A DNA stretch of 64,000 nt from Parapedobacter indicus (GTDB lineage Bacteria; Bacteroidota; Bacteroidia; Sphingobacteriales; Sphingobacteriaceae). Below are positions 16,807 through 24,852 of this stretch, one piece after another. A model generated the notes under the pieces. It had not been told where the DNA came from, searched no databases, and was given only the letters and a program-made list of their open reading frames with translations. The first letter of the stretch is position 1. The number at the start of each line of letters is the position of its first letter. The stretch lies in the NCBI RefSeq assembly GCF_900113765.1, contig NZ_FOQO01000012.1, forward strand, positions 1-64,000, written 5' to 3'. The translations under genes were made by a program, and so were the position numbers.

Positions 16807-16840
16807 CCTTATAAGTTTGTTGAACTGCAAACTTATAAGG
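16807..16840. terminator. Perfect inverted repeat between convergent genes
   Basis: CCTTATAAGTTTG (16807-16819) pairs perfectly with CAAACTTATAAGG (16828-16840) around an 8-nt loop. It lies between YceI and the converging DUF2157 gene and contains the latter's stop codon (16833-16835). Each arm also carries TAAGTTTG, the -7 consensus. A bidirectional terminator is the simplest reading. Confidence 0.65.
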
Positions 16841-17915
16841 CTTGCTTTTGGTCGTTTCCTCTCCAAATGCGTTCGGCCCAGCGACCTATGTACCAAAACG
16901 AAACGGCCAGTAATAAAAAGAAAATAGTACGGTTGAGGTTATCCCATAAATACTCAAAAAAGCGTGTGTACAGGTTAATGATCAAAAAGACAATGCCAAA
17001 CTCCCGCGCGATATAGTCCTGTCGTTTAAGTCCATACCATGCCCAGCCCAGCGATACAACCGTAGACAGTAAACCCCAATAGAAGATATGCCATTGACGC
17101 ACTCCTGCCCATTTATCCATATCGCTGTAGTTACCAAAGATGGATAACAGCCACAAAGCTACCAGTAAGTACGTGAGGCCAATGATATAAGTAAGCGGCT
17201 GAAACGGTGCAATGGGTTTGATGCGCCGTTGCCAGGCAAGCGCAAAGCCGGTAAGCAGCGCTCCGAAGAGCGTAAAACGTAGGGGATAATTCATGCCCCA
17301 AAATCGGAACCCCCAGTTGCTATGATAAGCCGTTTCTGTTGCAAACCAGATGCCGAAGCTAATCAGTGTAAACAGCCAAATGAGTTTGGACGATAATTTA
17401 ACGGATAGCACGCCGTATATCACCACCGATGCAAGGAACAATAAGGAAAAATGCCCTGATCCATTGTCGATGATTTTACCCAAATAACCGATGCAGGTGG
17501 CGGTGGCAAACACACCTAAGGTCATGAGTGCCTCGTTACTGAACGTCTTATGTGGATGTTTACGTTTGTTTCTGAATCCCCACCCGTAAAACAAAATTGC
17601 CAATATGAAGCAGAAAATACAAATCACCGCATCGGGGGTGTCGTAAAGCTTTTCAATCCATCGCAATACCATTTTGTCGGCAAATAACGATAGAAATGCA
17701 AGTACCACACACGAAAGTGCTATCCAAAAAGCATATTGAGCCAATCGCTTCCAGTCAAATCCTTTCAACTTATACGAGTCACTCAGTTGGTTGGCCTGTG
17801 TCTCCGCAAGCAACCCCTGCTCTTGCCAATGACGGATGGCCTCGTCCAACGTCTCTTTTTCATGCCTGCTAACATCCAGTTTTTTCACGGTGAAATAAAT
17901 AAGCTTATAAAACAC
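16833..17915 (-). CDS. DUF2157 domain membrane protein
   Basis: About 360 residues. A short cytoplasmic N-terminal domain (EAIRHWQEQGLLAETQANQL) typical of DUF2157 is followed by about nine to ten hydrophobic helices to the C-terminus. Function unknown. The first codon is GTG at 17915, overlapping the end of the upstream protease gene by 11 nt, which suggests translational coupling. An internal GTG at 17888 is an alternative. The stop codon lies inside a perfect inverted repeat. Confidence 0.75.
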   Translation of the reverse strand: MFYKLIYFTVKKLDVSRHEKETLDEAIRHWQEQGLLAETQANQLSDSYKLKGFDWKRLAQYAFWIALSCVVLAFLSLFADKMVLRWIEKLYDTPDAVICIFCFILAILFYGWGFRNKRKHPHKTFSNEALMTLGVFATATCIGYLGKIIDNGSGHFSLLFLASVVIYGVLSVKLSSKLIWLFTLISFGIWFATETAYHSNWGFRFWGMNYPLRFTLFGALLTGFALAWQRRIKPIAPFQPLTYIIGLTYLLVALWLLSIFGNYSDMDKWAGVRQWHIFYWGLLSTVVSLGWAWYGLKRQDYIAREFGIVFLIINLYTRFFEYLWDNLNRTIFFLLLAVSFWYIGRWAERIWRGNDQKQAL

Positions 17916-19095
17916 TCAATAACTTCAGGGAAATTTCGATTAACTCTTTATCGCGCCGGATAATCAATCTCACCCGTTTTCTTGCGGACATCAGCGCTTT
18001 TTTGTATTGCACAAAATCCTGACTGGCATTATTATTAATGGCAATCAGAACATCTCCCTCTTCAAGCCCCGCCAAGTCGGCAGGAGAGTCTTTGACAATT
18101 GAACCGATCACGGTTGCGTTGTTGACGTAGTAAAGCTCCATGCCCGAATAGGAATATTCAAAGGGGTCCCGATAAAGCGTATTGGGCTTCAAATAAATCT
18201 CCCGTTGCTGATAGTTGAAAATTACGTTGAAACGCTTCAGGATCTGATTGCCAATTAACCCACCAAGATAAGGATAAGATGTTACGTTAAATTCGTCATC
18301 AAACACCATCGTAGGTACCTTTCGAAAGCGATATGGCCCCAATCGGAATTCTCTTACAAGTGTCATGTCCATTGTCAGTTTTCCGCCTACACCGTGAGCT
18401 TGTATCGGGAACCGCTTGCGCTTTTTGCGGAGAACGATGCTATCCTGCTCGAAATCCTGTGACAATACCAATGATAGGCCCGCTCCGATATCAAACAAAA
18501 AGCGGGTGGTTATCTTGCGGTGATCGCGTATGCGGGCTGATTGAACGGGAAGTGTCCGGATAAAAGGCTTCAGCAAATGCCCTCCCCGGGGATATTTGAT
18601 TGGGCCTTGAGAACATATCTCGATTTCTTGGATGTCGTAATCGATTTTGACGATATACCTACTGAGTAACGAGTAGCCGATCACCCCGTCTATCCGCACA
18701 CCGTATACATACGATAAAAATTGATAATCGTTGATGTGAAAATTAAGACTATCCACTGTCAGTTCATTTAATTTCAGCTTTTTATTGTAAATAAATTCGG
18801 CTTTTCGCAGGCCAGCAATCCCCCGGATGTTGATTTCCGAGGGCACAGGCGTCAGTCCGAGCAAACTTGCGGTTGTGGAGTCCAATGAAATACCGCTGCT
18901 ACCCGTGTCCAAAATAAATAGTAGCGTATCTGCATGGCCAACCAGTGTCGCTTTTAGGAGAATGACACTTTCTGCCGCGAGCAAAAAAGGGACGGTAGTC
19001 AGCGTCCGAGCGGGCGGTGAGACATACTCTTCTTGAGCGACCGCGGAAAACCAGTTGGCCATCAACCATGCAAGCAGAAGTGGTAAGGCTTTCAT
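17905..19095 (-). CDS. Exported retropepsin-like aspartyl protease with C-terminal PDZ domain
   Basis: A 396-residue protein. Signal peptide MKALPLLLAWLMANWFSAVA. Two aspartyl-protease half-domains follow: the first with FILDTGSSGISLD (near residue 60) and the second with FLFDIGAGLSLVL (near residue 195). A PDZ domain closes the protein (VIGSIVKDSPADLAGLEEGDVLIAIN, residues about 330-355). Two Asp motifs in one chain plus a PDZ fit a periplasmic pepsin-like/retropepsin family common in Bacteroidota. The second motif has Ile instead of Thr after Asp, so that site may be weaker. It forms an operon with the DUF2157 gene from a consensus promoter. Confidence 0.85.
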   Translation of the reverse strand: MKALPLLLAWLMANWFSAVAQEEYVSPPARTLTTVPFLLAAESVILLKATLVGHADTLLFILDTGSSGISLDSTTASLLGLTPVPSEINIRGIAGLRKAEFIYNKKLKLNELTVDSLNFHINDYQFLSYVYGVRIDGVIGYSLLSRYIVKIDYDIQEIEICSQGPIKYPRGGHLLKPFIRTLPVQSARIRDHRKITTRFLFDIGAGLSLVLSQDFEQDSIVLRKKRKRFPIQAHGVGGKLTMDMTLVREFRLGPYRFRKVPTMVFDDEFNVTSYPYLGGLIGNQILKRFNVIFNYQQREIYLKPNTLYRDPFEYSYSGMELYYVNNATVIGSIVKDSPADLAGLEEGDVLIAINNNASQDFVQYKKALMSARKRVRLIIRRDKELIEISLKLLSVL

Positions 19096-19126
19096 GTGAG
19101 CCCTTATTTACAATACTAGTTATTTT

Positions 19127-19157
19127 CAAACTTACGCTTTCTTGGAGTTATACACAA
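19127..19157 (-). promoter_or_regulatory. Promoter of the aspartyl protease-DUF2157 operon
   Basis: Minus strand: TTG (19157-19155), 20-nt spacer, TAAGTTTG (19134-19127), 31 nt before the ATG at 19095. Confidence 0.75.
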
Positions 19158-19223
19158 CAATCGCCCCCTATTTCCTAGTGTCCGTCGCAATCCGTATCTT
19201 CATCCCCAAATTTAAAACACCTG

Positions 19224-20183
19224 ATGATCGAACAACGTACGATCCATGGAGGTGCCTCCGATCAAGAAGGAAGCCATCCCATGAAGTCCCTGATTCTGCT
19301 GTTGCTTTTGGCTTTCTCGGGCGCGATTGTCTTGGGCGCGATTTCTGTTTTTCTGGGTTTGTTTGTTGCGGGCGCATCCATTGGAAACCTGGGCGACGCA
19401 CTGTCGGAAAGTACTACGCATGTTGGTTTCCTAAAAATCGTACAGGCCGGATCGAGCATTGGAATGTTTGTTTTGCCTGCCTTGCTGTTAGGAATCATGG
19501 AAAAGCGGGAGCATACGTACTTGGATTTCAAAACGCAGGTAAATCCGTCGTTGTGGTTTATGGTGGTGGCCATCATGTTTTTCTCCGCACCTGTTTTTGA
19601 GCAAGCCATCAAGCTAAATGAACAAATGCAGCTTCCTGAAGCACTGGCCGGGTTAGAGAATTGGATGAAGGCTAAGGAGGCCGAGCAGGAACGATTGACA
19701 AATCTGCTGTTGTCTGATACCACATACACAGGCCTGTTAACCAGCCTGATCGTTGTTGCGGTCATTGCCGCCATCGGTGAAGAGTTCCTTTTCCGGGGGT
19801 GTGTACAAGGCATCCTAGCCCGTTGGTTTAAAAATCCCCATACGGCTATTTGGTTGACCGCTGTTATTTTTAGTGCAATCCATCTGCAATTCTATGGCTT
19901 CCTCCCACGGATGTTGTTAGGGGCGCTCTTTGGATACCTGCTGTTTTGGGGCAAAAATATCTGGCTGCCTGTGTTGGCGCACTTTATCAACAATGCTACA
20001 GCTACTGTTTCGGTGTTTTACTTGAAAAGACAGGGTAAGTCGCTCGATGAATTGGACTTTTCAGAGCAGATTCCCAATTACCTGTATGTTATTAGTCTGA
20101 TACTTGCCGTTGTCCTGCTGTATCAATATTATAAAACCGCTACCAAACAAAATACACGGAGTTATGGAAAAACACTGGATTAA
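19224..20183 (+). CDS. CPBP family intramembrane glutamic endopeptidase
   Basis: A 319-residue multi-pass membrane protein of the CPBP (CAAX protease and bacteriocin-processing) family. Visible are the GEEFLFRGCVQG motif (EExxxR), the FSAIHLQFYGFLPRMLLGALFGYL motif and the terminal AHFINNATA. These carry the catalytic Glu and the His residues. The substrate is unknown. A second possible start is MKSLILLLLL at 19281. The gene overlaps the next (DUF2007) by 20 nt, and the cluster continues into cdsA, so all three are probably co-transcribed. Confidence 0.88.
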   Translation: MIEQRTIHGGASDQEGSHPMKSLILLLLLAFSGAIVLGAISVFLGLFVAGASIGNLGDALSESTTHVGFLKIVQAGSSIGMFVLPALLLGIMEKREHTYLDFKTQVNPSLWFMVVAIMFFSAPVFEQAIKLNEQMQLPEALAGLENWMKAKEAEQERLTNLLLSDTTYTGLLTSLIVVAVIAAIGEEFLFRGCVQGILARWFKNPHTAIWLTAVIFSAIHLQFYGFLPRMLLGALFGYLLFWGKNIWLPVLAHFINNATATVSVFYLKRQGKSLDELDFSEQIPNYLYVISLILAVVLLYQYYKTATKQNTRSYGKTLD

Positions 20184-20385
20184 ATTGTTTGTTACTCCCA
20201 ATCCCATTCGGGCGGAAATTGTCAAACAAATGTTGGAAGAACATCAGGTACCTGCCGTGGTCATTAATAAGCAGGACTCGTCCTATCGGTTTGGACAGAT
20301 TGAATTGTACGTGCACGAGTCGCAGGAGTCTTTGGCACGGGAGCTATTGGCAGACAATGAATACGGGGCTCATGAAGAAAACTAG
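20164..20385 (+). CDS. DUF2007 domain small protein (putative signal-transducing protein)
   Basis: A 73-residue protein beginning MEKHWIKLFVTPNPIRAEIV with the DUF2007 pattern 'A.i.k..LE...I..v..n..'. The following stretch is KQMLEEHQVPAVVINKQD and then YELYVHE-like IELYVHESQES. Related to PII-like small domains; function unknown. The start lies inside the end of the CPBP gene, 20 nt overlap. cdsA follows 6 nt after the stop. Confidence 0.82.
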   Translation: MEKHWIKLFVTPNPIRAEIVKQMLEEHQVPAVVINKQDSSYRFGQIELYVHESQESLARELLADNEYGAHEEN

Positions 20386-20391
20386 GTGGCC

Positions 20392-21213
20392 ATGAGAACA
20401 CGAGCGATTACTGCCCTCTTTTTTGTTATCATCGTCCTCGCTTCGATAGTACTAAATGCCTATTTATTCGCTGGTTTTTTCATGGTGCTGAGCGCGTGCT
20501 GTCTCTATGAATTCTATCGGATAATCGGGGACGCGCATGGCAAACCGGCTTCTTGGTTGGGAATAGGGTTGGGTGGACTCCTATTCGGACTGTATGCGGG
20601 GTATCGATTGGGTGATCTTTCCCCCAATTTCCTGTTAGCAATCGTTCCACTGGCAGCTGTTGTATTTATTGCTCCGCTTTACCAAAAAGATTCCGATAAA
20701 CCGTTTGCAGGTATCGCATACACGTATTTGGGAGTCGTATATGTCGTTTTGCCTTTTTTATCTTTTTTCGCACTGGGATTTCTGGAAGGAATTTACGACT
20801 ACCGCCTGCCTTTGGGTTTTATGTTGATTTTATGGGGCAATGATACAGGAGCCTACTTGGTGGGGAAATTTTTCGGCAGGCGACGTCTTTTTGAACGTAT
20901 TTCTCCCAAAAAAACATGGGAAGGACTGGCGGGAGGGATCCTGCTCGCGCTGGTTGTCTCGCTGATACTGGCCCATTATTTCACCGCTTTGGGTGTTTGG
21001 AAATGGATAGGTGTAGCCTTGCTGGTTTCGATATTCGGCACCTTCGGCGATCTGGTGGAATCCATGCTTAAGCGCAGTCAGCAAGTAAAAGATTCGGGGG
21101 CCGTGTTACCTGGGCACGGTGGGTTGCTTGACCGCTTCGATGGGTTATTATTGGCCGCACCGGCGGTGTTGGCATTGCTCAAGATCTGGTTATCGTTACA
21201 AAATCCAGGCTAA
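20392..21213 (+). CDS. cdsA: Phosphatidate cytidylyltransferase
   Basis: About 273 residues. Makes CDP-diacylglycerol from phosphatidate and CTP in the inner membrane, the branch point of phospholipid synthesis. About eight hydrophobic helices. The CdsA signature is clear near the C-terminus: LKRSQQVKDSGAVLPGHGG, LLDRFDG. ISPKKTWEG in the middle is also conserved. ATG at 20392 preferred over the GTG two codons earlier. Part of the CPBP-DUF2007-cdsA cluster. Confidence 0.95.
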   Translation: MRTRAITALFFVIIVLASIVLNAYLFAGFFMVLSACCLYEFYRIIGDAHGKPASWLGIGLGGLLFGLYAGYRLGDLSPNFLLAIVPLAAVVFIAPLYQKDSDKPFAGIAYTYLGVVYVVLPFLSFFALGFLEGIYDYRLPLGFMLILWGNDTGAYLVGKFFGRRRLFERISPKKTWEGLAGGILLALVVSLILAHYFTALGVWKWIGVALLVSIFGTFGDLVESMLKRSQQVKDSGAVLPGHGGLLDRFDGLLLAAPAVLALLKIWLSLQNPG

Positions 21214-21235
21214 TGTTATTAAATAAATAATCGTT

Positions 21236-21907
21236 ATGCAATTGTTCATACATCCTGATACGTTTGGTTTTCTCGCAGCTGTTAAAGAAAACAACGATCG
21301 CGACTGGTTTCAACAGCACCGTGAAGCTTACGAGAACGCTTGGGAGAACATGAAAGATTTTACCCAGGCGGTTATCAAGGGGCTTGCAGAAACCGACCGT
21401 TATATTTCGGAAGACATACCCGTATCAAAATGCCTGTTCCGGATCTATCGCGATACCCGGTTTAGCAAGGATAAGACGCCGTATAAAACGTGGCTCGGTG
21501 CTGGTATATCCACCGCGGGGCGAAAATTGAACGGTCCGGAATATTACTTGCATATCCAACCCGGCAACAGTTTTGCTGCAGGAGGGTATTGGCGACCGGA
21601 AAAAGATCATTTGGCGGCTATCCGGCAAGAAATTGACTATAATGGTGCCGAGCTGTCGGCGATCCTGGAGGAAGCCACCTTTAAAAAAAATTGCCAATTA
21701 GATATGCAGGATACGTTGAAACGGCCCCCAGCCGGATATGACGACGACCATCCTCACATCGAATGGATTAAACTTAAAAGCTTTACCGCGATCGAATCGT
21801 TCAAAGACAACGAATTGTCTGGTGCCGGCGGGTTGGAGAAGGTGCTGCAGGCATTCCGTCGCATGTACGCGTTTAAGTTGTTCCTTCATCAAGCATTGGG
21901 GGAGTAA
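21236..21907 (+). CDS. DUF2461 domain protein (TIGR02453 family)
   Basis: A 223-residue soluble protein with the family start FGFLAAVKENNDRDWFQQHR, then FRIYRDTRFSKDKTPYKTWLG, YLHIQPGNSFAAGGYW and LKRPPAGYDDDHPHIEWIKLKSF. Function unknown; widespread in Bacteroidota and also fungi. It ends 22 nt before the convergent anmK stop. Confidence 0.88.
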   Translation: MQLFIHPDTFGFLAAVKENNDRDWFQQHREAYENAWENMKDFTQAVIKGLAETDRYISEDIPVSKCLFRIYRDTRFSKDKTPYKTWLGAGISTAGRKLNGPEYYLHIQPGNSFAAGGYWRPEKDHLAAIRQEIDYNGAELSAILEEATFKKNCQLDMQDTLKRPPAGYDDDHPHIEWIKLKSFTAIESFKDNELSGAGGLEKVLQAFRRMYAFKLFLHQALGE

Positions 21908-21929
21908 AAACGGGTGCGGATACGAGCGG

Positions 21930-23126
21930 TTACTCCGGAAAGCTGATCTTTCCCATGCATATTGCCGGAGTATTCATGATCGCTTTCACATGGGCAGCAT
22001 TTCCGGCCAGGGTTTCATTGGCCAGCAATGCAAATAGTGCTGCTTCCTTCGCGTCAGATTGAAACCCTAATTCGTCAAAAGGGCAAATTTCCAACTCAAG
22101 CAGTTCCGCTTTAATGAGATGCATAAGTATCGGATTGTGCAGTCCGCCGCCGCTTACATAAATCCGCGGGAGGCCAGCCACGCTCAAAGTACGCCGGATA
22201 GCGGCTGCGATGGTTGTGGCCGAAAAGGCACACAGCGTAGCCATCACATCGCTTTCTGGTAATTCGACTGTCTCTGAGGCTTTCTGCGCCGCTAACAAGT
22301 AGTCAAGATTAAATAATTCTGGACCCGTGGTTTTGGGAAAGGGCAGATCAAAAAAGCCATGACTAAGCAGCGCTTTCAGCAATGGACTACTGATCGTTCC
22401 AGCCGCCGCCAGGTGCCCACCCTCATCCATTTCGGTACCTATCCGCTGCTGCATGTATTGGTTCATGAGCGTATTTCCTGGTCCGGTGTCCGTAGCGAAA
22501 CACGGCTTTCCTGAACACGAGGCCGGAAGGAATGTAAAATTGGCGATACCTCCAATGTTGAGTAACACACGGGTTTCTTTTTCGGTCGTAAACAACAGGT
22601 AATCGCCGTAGGCAGCCAACGGAGCACCTTCGCCACCCGCTGCAACGTGTTTTTGGCGGAAGTCAGACACCGTAATGATCCCGGTAGTCCTGGCCAATTG
22701 GTCGCCGTCGCCAATCTGCAACGTACTATTAGGATAATCGGTGTTCCCGGTAAGAGACTGCGGAGCATGAAAAACAGTTTGTCCGTGACTGGCAACAAGA
22801 TCAATTTCACTATTGGCAATCCCCCATTCATTCAGCGCCTCGTTTACCAATGCACCGTGGACTTGTCCCACCCATGCATGCAATCCACTAAGTATTTGCT
22901 GATCGATAATCCGTTTGGCAAATACTTCCCGAATGCGGCTCCGGAATTTGTCGGTATAAGGTTTGGTGCCGAAGCGGACGACAGATAGTTTGGTTTCAGG
23001 GCCGTCGCCGATGATGCGGCACAGGACGATATCTAGCCCGTCGAGTGAGGTGCCCGACATCAGGCCGATAATCATTCGCTCGTTCCCGCCGGCGATCGCG
23101 TATAATCGCTCAATCCACTTGTTCAT
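21930..23126 (-). CDS. anmK: Anhydro-N-acetylmuramic acid kinase
   Basis: A 398-residue ASKHA-fold sugar kinase that phosphorylates and opens 1,6-anhydroMurNAc during cell-wall recycling. Visible are the phosphate-1 motif GLMSGTSLDGLDI, SHGQTVFHAP, LQIGDGDQLA, and the GGEGAPLAAYGD segment. LLNIGGIANFT, the catalytic Asp region ATDTGPGNTLMN and the adenosine motif YVSGGGLHNP follow. Start ATG at 23126, 6 nt after TATCTTTA (a near-consensus -7 box), another very short predicted leader. Confidence 0.95.
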   Translation of the reverse strand: MNKWIERLYAIAGGNERMIIGLMSGTSLDGLDIVLCRIIGDGPETKLSVVRFGTKPYTDKFRSRIREVFAKRIIDQQILSGLHAWVGQVHGALVNEALNEWGIANSEIDLVASHGQTVFHAPQSLTGNTDYPNSTLQIGDGDQLARTTGIITVSDFRQKHVAAGGEGAPLAAYGDYLLFTTEKETRVLLNIGGIANFTFLPASCSGKPCFATDTGPGNTLMNQYMQQRIGTEMDEGGHLAAAGTISSPLLKALLSHGFFDLPFPKTTGPELFNLDYLLAAQKASETVELPESDVMATLCAFSATTIAAAIRRTLSVAGLPRIYVSGGGLHNPILMHLIKAELLELEICPFDELGFQSDAKEAALFALLANETLAGNAAHVKAIMNTPAICMGKISFPE

Positions 23127-23146
23127 TGTGTATAAAGATAGGCATT

Positions 23147-23176
23147 TTGCAGTTTCATGATATAATCCTATTTTTG
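23147..23176 (+). promoter_or_regulatory. Promoter of gcvH
   Basis: TTG at 23147-23149, 19-nt spacer, TATTTTTG at 23169-23176; the ATG at 23198 is 21 nt further. It supports 23198 as the start rather than an upstream in-frame codon. Confidence 0.65.
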
Positions 23177-23197
23177 AGAAATTTTAGTTACAACTCA

Positions 23198-23578
23198 ATG
23201 ACTTTTCCAACAGATTTAAAGTACACGAAAGATCACGAGTGGATTCGTGTAGCCGGCGATGAAGCCATTGTTGGCATTACCGATTTCGCGCAGCGTGAGC
23301 TAGGAGATATCGTATTTATCGACATCAACACAATCGGTGAAGAAGTAGCACGGGACGAGGTCTTCGGTACGGTAGAGGCAGTAAAAACCGTGTCGGACTT
23401 ATTTATGCCGGTATCGGCCACCGTGTTATCCGTTAATGAAAAGATAGACGGTTCCCCAGAGTTGGTTAACCAAGACCCATATGGTGAAGGGTGGCTGGTG
23501 CGTGTGAAACTCAATAATCCAGCCGATGTTAACGGATTACTTTCGGCGGCCGACTACGAGGCACAGGTATCCGCGTAA
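23198..23578 (+). CDS. gcvH: Glycine cleavage system H protein
   Basis: A 126-residue lipoyl carrier that shuttles the aminomethyl group between GcvP, GcvT and the E3 enzyme. N-terminal MTFPTDLKYTKDHEWIRV, then the lipoylation site Lys in GTVEAVKTVSDLF (about residue 64) and NQDPYGEGWL. Start chosen at the ATG of MTFP, which follows a promoter. It is separate from gcvP (5007) in the same window. Confidence 0.96.
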   Translation: MTFPTDLKYTKDHEWIRVAGDEAIVGITDFAQRELGDIVFIDINTIGEEVARDEVFGTVEAVKTVSDLFMPVSATVLSVNEKIDGSPELVNQDPYGEGWLVRVKLNNPADVNGLLSAADYEAQVSA

Positions 23579-23675
23579 CGAAACCGTTTAATGAGAAAGC
23601 ACAATACGTGCCAGCCAACAGGTATTGCGTTTTGGCATTATACATTGTAATGACACATAGCGATCAACAGAGAAT

Positions 23676-24290
23676 ATGAAGCATTATGGTTGGGCGATGC
23701 TGTGGGCGGTGGTTGTTTTGGTGTTGTGCAGCATCCCTTCAGAAAGTACAGATGATATTCCCAAGTTTCCCGGCATCGATAAACTCGTACATAGCGGTTT
23801 CTTTTTCGTATTTACGGTGTTGCTTTATTACGGTGCAATCCGGAAAGCGGGCACATCCCGGCCTTCGTGGGGCATTACCATCCGGGTTATTGTTTTTTCG
23901 TTTTTGTTTGCATTGTTTACTGAATTCTTACAGTGGAAGATATTCACCTACCGCTCTGCTGAGATTTGGGATTTGTTTGCCGATATAGTAGGTACCGGAA
24001 TGGGGGTATTCGCTTATCTACTGTTACACAATTCATACCGTGTAAAAGCCCGTACGGCCAATTTCGTAATCGGCGCAGTAATGGTTGTAAATTTATCAGC
24101 ATGTGGGGTCTTTCGTAAGGGGTGCAAATGCCCGCCTGTTCATCGGTATGTACCGACTGCAGTCCGCCACGCGTCGTTACAAAGCTTTGGCAATGGTCAC
24201 ACAGTTAACGTTGAGCGCTCCACCCGCCAAAAGAGCCTCAGCGCAGGCTTCGAGGGTGGCACCCGTGGTCAATACATCGTCTACCAATAG
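23676..24290 (+). CDS. VanZ family membrane protein with a lipobox-like C-terminal extension
   Basis: The first ~130 residues are a VanZ-like domain: MKHYGWAMLWAVVVLVLCSIPSE, then FPGIDKLVHSGFFFVFTVLLYYG and LFALFTEFLQWKIF with EIWDLFADIVGTGMG. The frame does not stop there. It continues with a hydrophobic stretch and a lipobox-like LSAC, then GVFRKGCKCPP, and the last ~38 codons overlap the 3' end of the convergent comF gene. This may be a fusion with a former small lipoprotein or a lost stop codon. VanZ proteins are linked to glycopeptide tolerance, but the molecular role is unknown. Confidence 0.75.
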   Translation: MKHYGWAMLWAVVVLVLCSIPSESTDDIPKFPGIDKLVHSGFFFVFTVLLYYGAIRKAGTSRPSWGITIRVIVFSFLFALFTEFLQWKIFTYRSAEIWDLFADIVGTGMGVFAYLLLHNSYRVKARTANFVIGAVMVVNLSACGVFRKGCKCPPVHRYVPTAVRHASLQSFGNGHTVNVERSTRQKSLSAGFEGGTRGQYIVYQ

Positions 24291-24839
24291 TACATGCTTC
24301 CCTGCAATGACCGCGGCGTCGTTCAGTCGAAACGCAGCTTCCATATTTTTATATCGTTCATAGCGGGTTTTTGTAGTTTGACTTTGTGTAGCCCGATGCC
24401 GGGTCAAACATTCGGCTGTAGGCTTCTGCATGGAACGGGAAAGTCCCTGTGCAAAGTAAGCACTCTGATTATATCCCCGCTTGCGCAGTTTTTTGGGATG
24501 CAGGGGCACGGGTACAATTACCTCCGCCTCAGCAAATGGTGTTGTTTCAAGCAATACGGCACCGTACTTTTCGCCCAATAAGGTGCCTATTTCCGGGCGG
24601 TTTCGGTATTTCAGTTGGTGGATAATCCGCTGCACACGAGACGAGCCGACAAAGTGTAAGAACGACGCAGTTTGCCCTGTGCCCGAGGTGGCCATTTGGT
24701 CGTGTGCAAAGGTAAAGGGGAGGTGGTACCAACAAGATGTACAAATGAGTTTCTCGCCGTAAACAAGCGGCGTGTCACACCCGGCACATGTTTCAGGAAA
24801 GAAAAGCGAGGCAAGGTCGGTTAGGTAACGGTTGATCAT
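24177..24839 (-). CDS. comF: ComF family protein (phosphoribosyltransferase-like)
   Basis: About 220 residues. An N-terminal zinc-finger-like part has CAGCDTPL and CTSCW, then the phosphoribosyltransferase fold with the conserved VPVPLHPKKLRKRGYNQSAYFAQGL (only parts shown). The PRPP-loop motif is VLLVDDVLTTGATL. ComF proteins help natural DNA uptake in some bacteria. I use ATG at 24839; an upstream TTG would add two residues. It lies 13 nt downstream of rlmN, probably one operon, and overlaps the VanZ frame on the other strand. Confidence 0.88.
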   Translation of the reverse strand: MINRYLTDLASLFFPETCAGCDTPLVYGEKLICTSCWYHLPFTFAHDQMATSGTGQTASFLHFVGSSRVQRIIHQLKYRNRPEIGTLLGEKYGAVLLETTPFAEAEVIVPVPLHPKKLRKRGYNQSAYFAQGLSRSMQKPTAECLTRHRATQSQTTKTRYERYKNMEAAFRLNDAAVIAGKHVLLVDDVLTTGATLEACAEALLAGGALNVNCVTIAKAL

Positions 24840-24852
24840 CGTCAAACCTTTT

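Noticed and set aside
24103..24363. Plus-strand ORF of 86 codons over the end of comF
   Set aside because: Antisense to comF and out of frame with VanZ; looks like a shadow.
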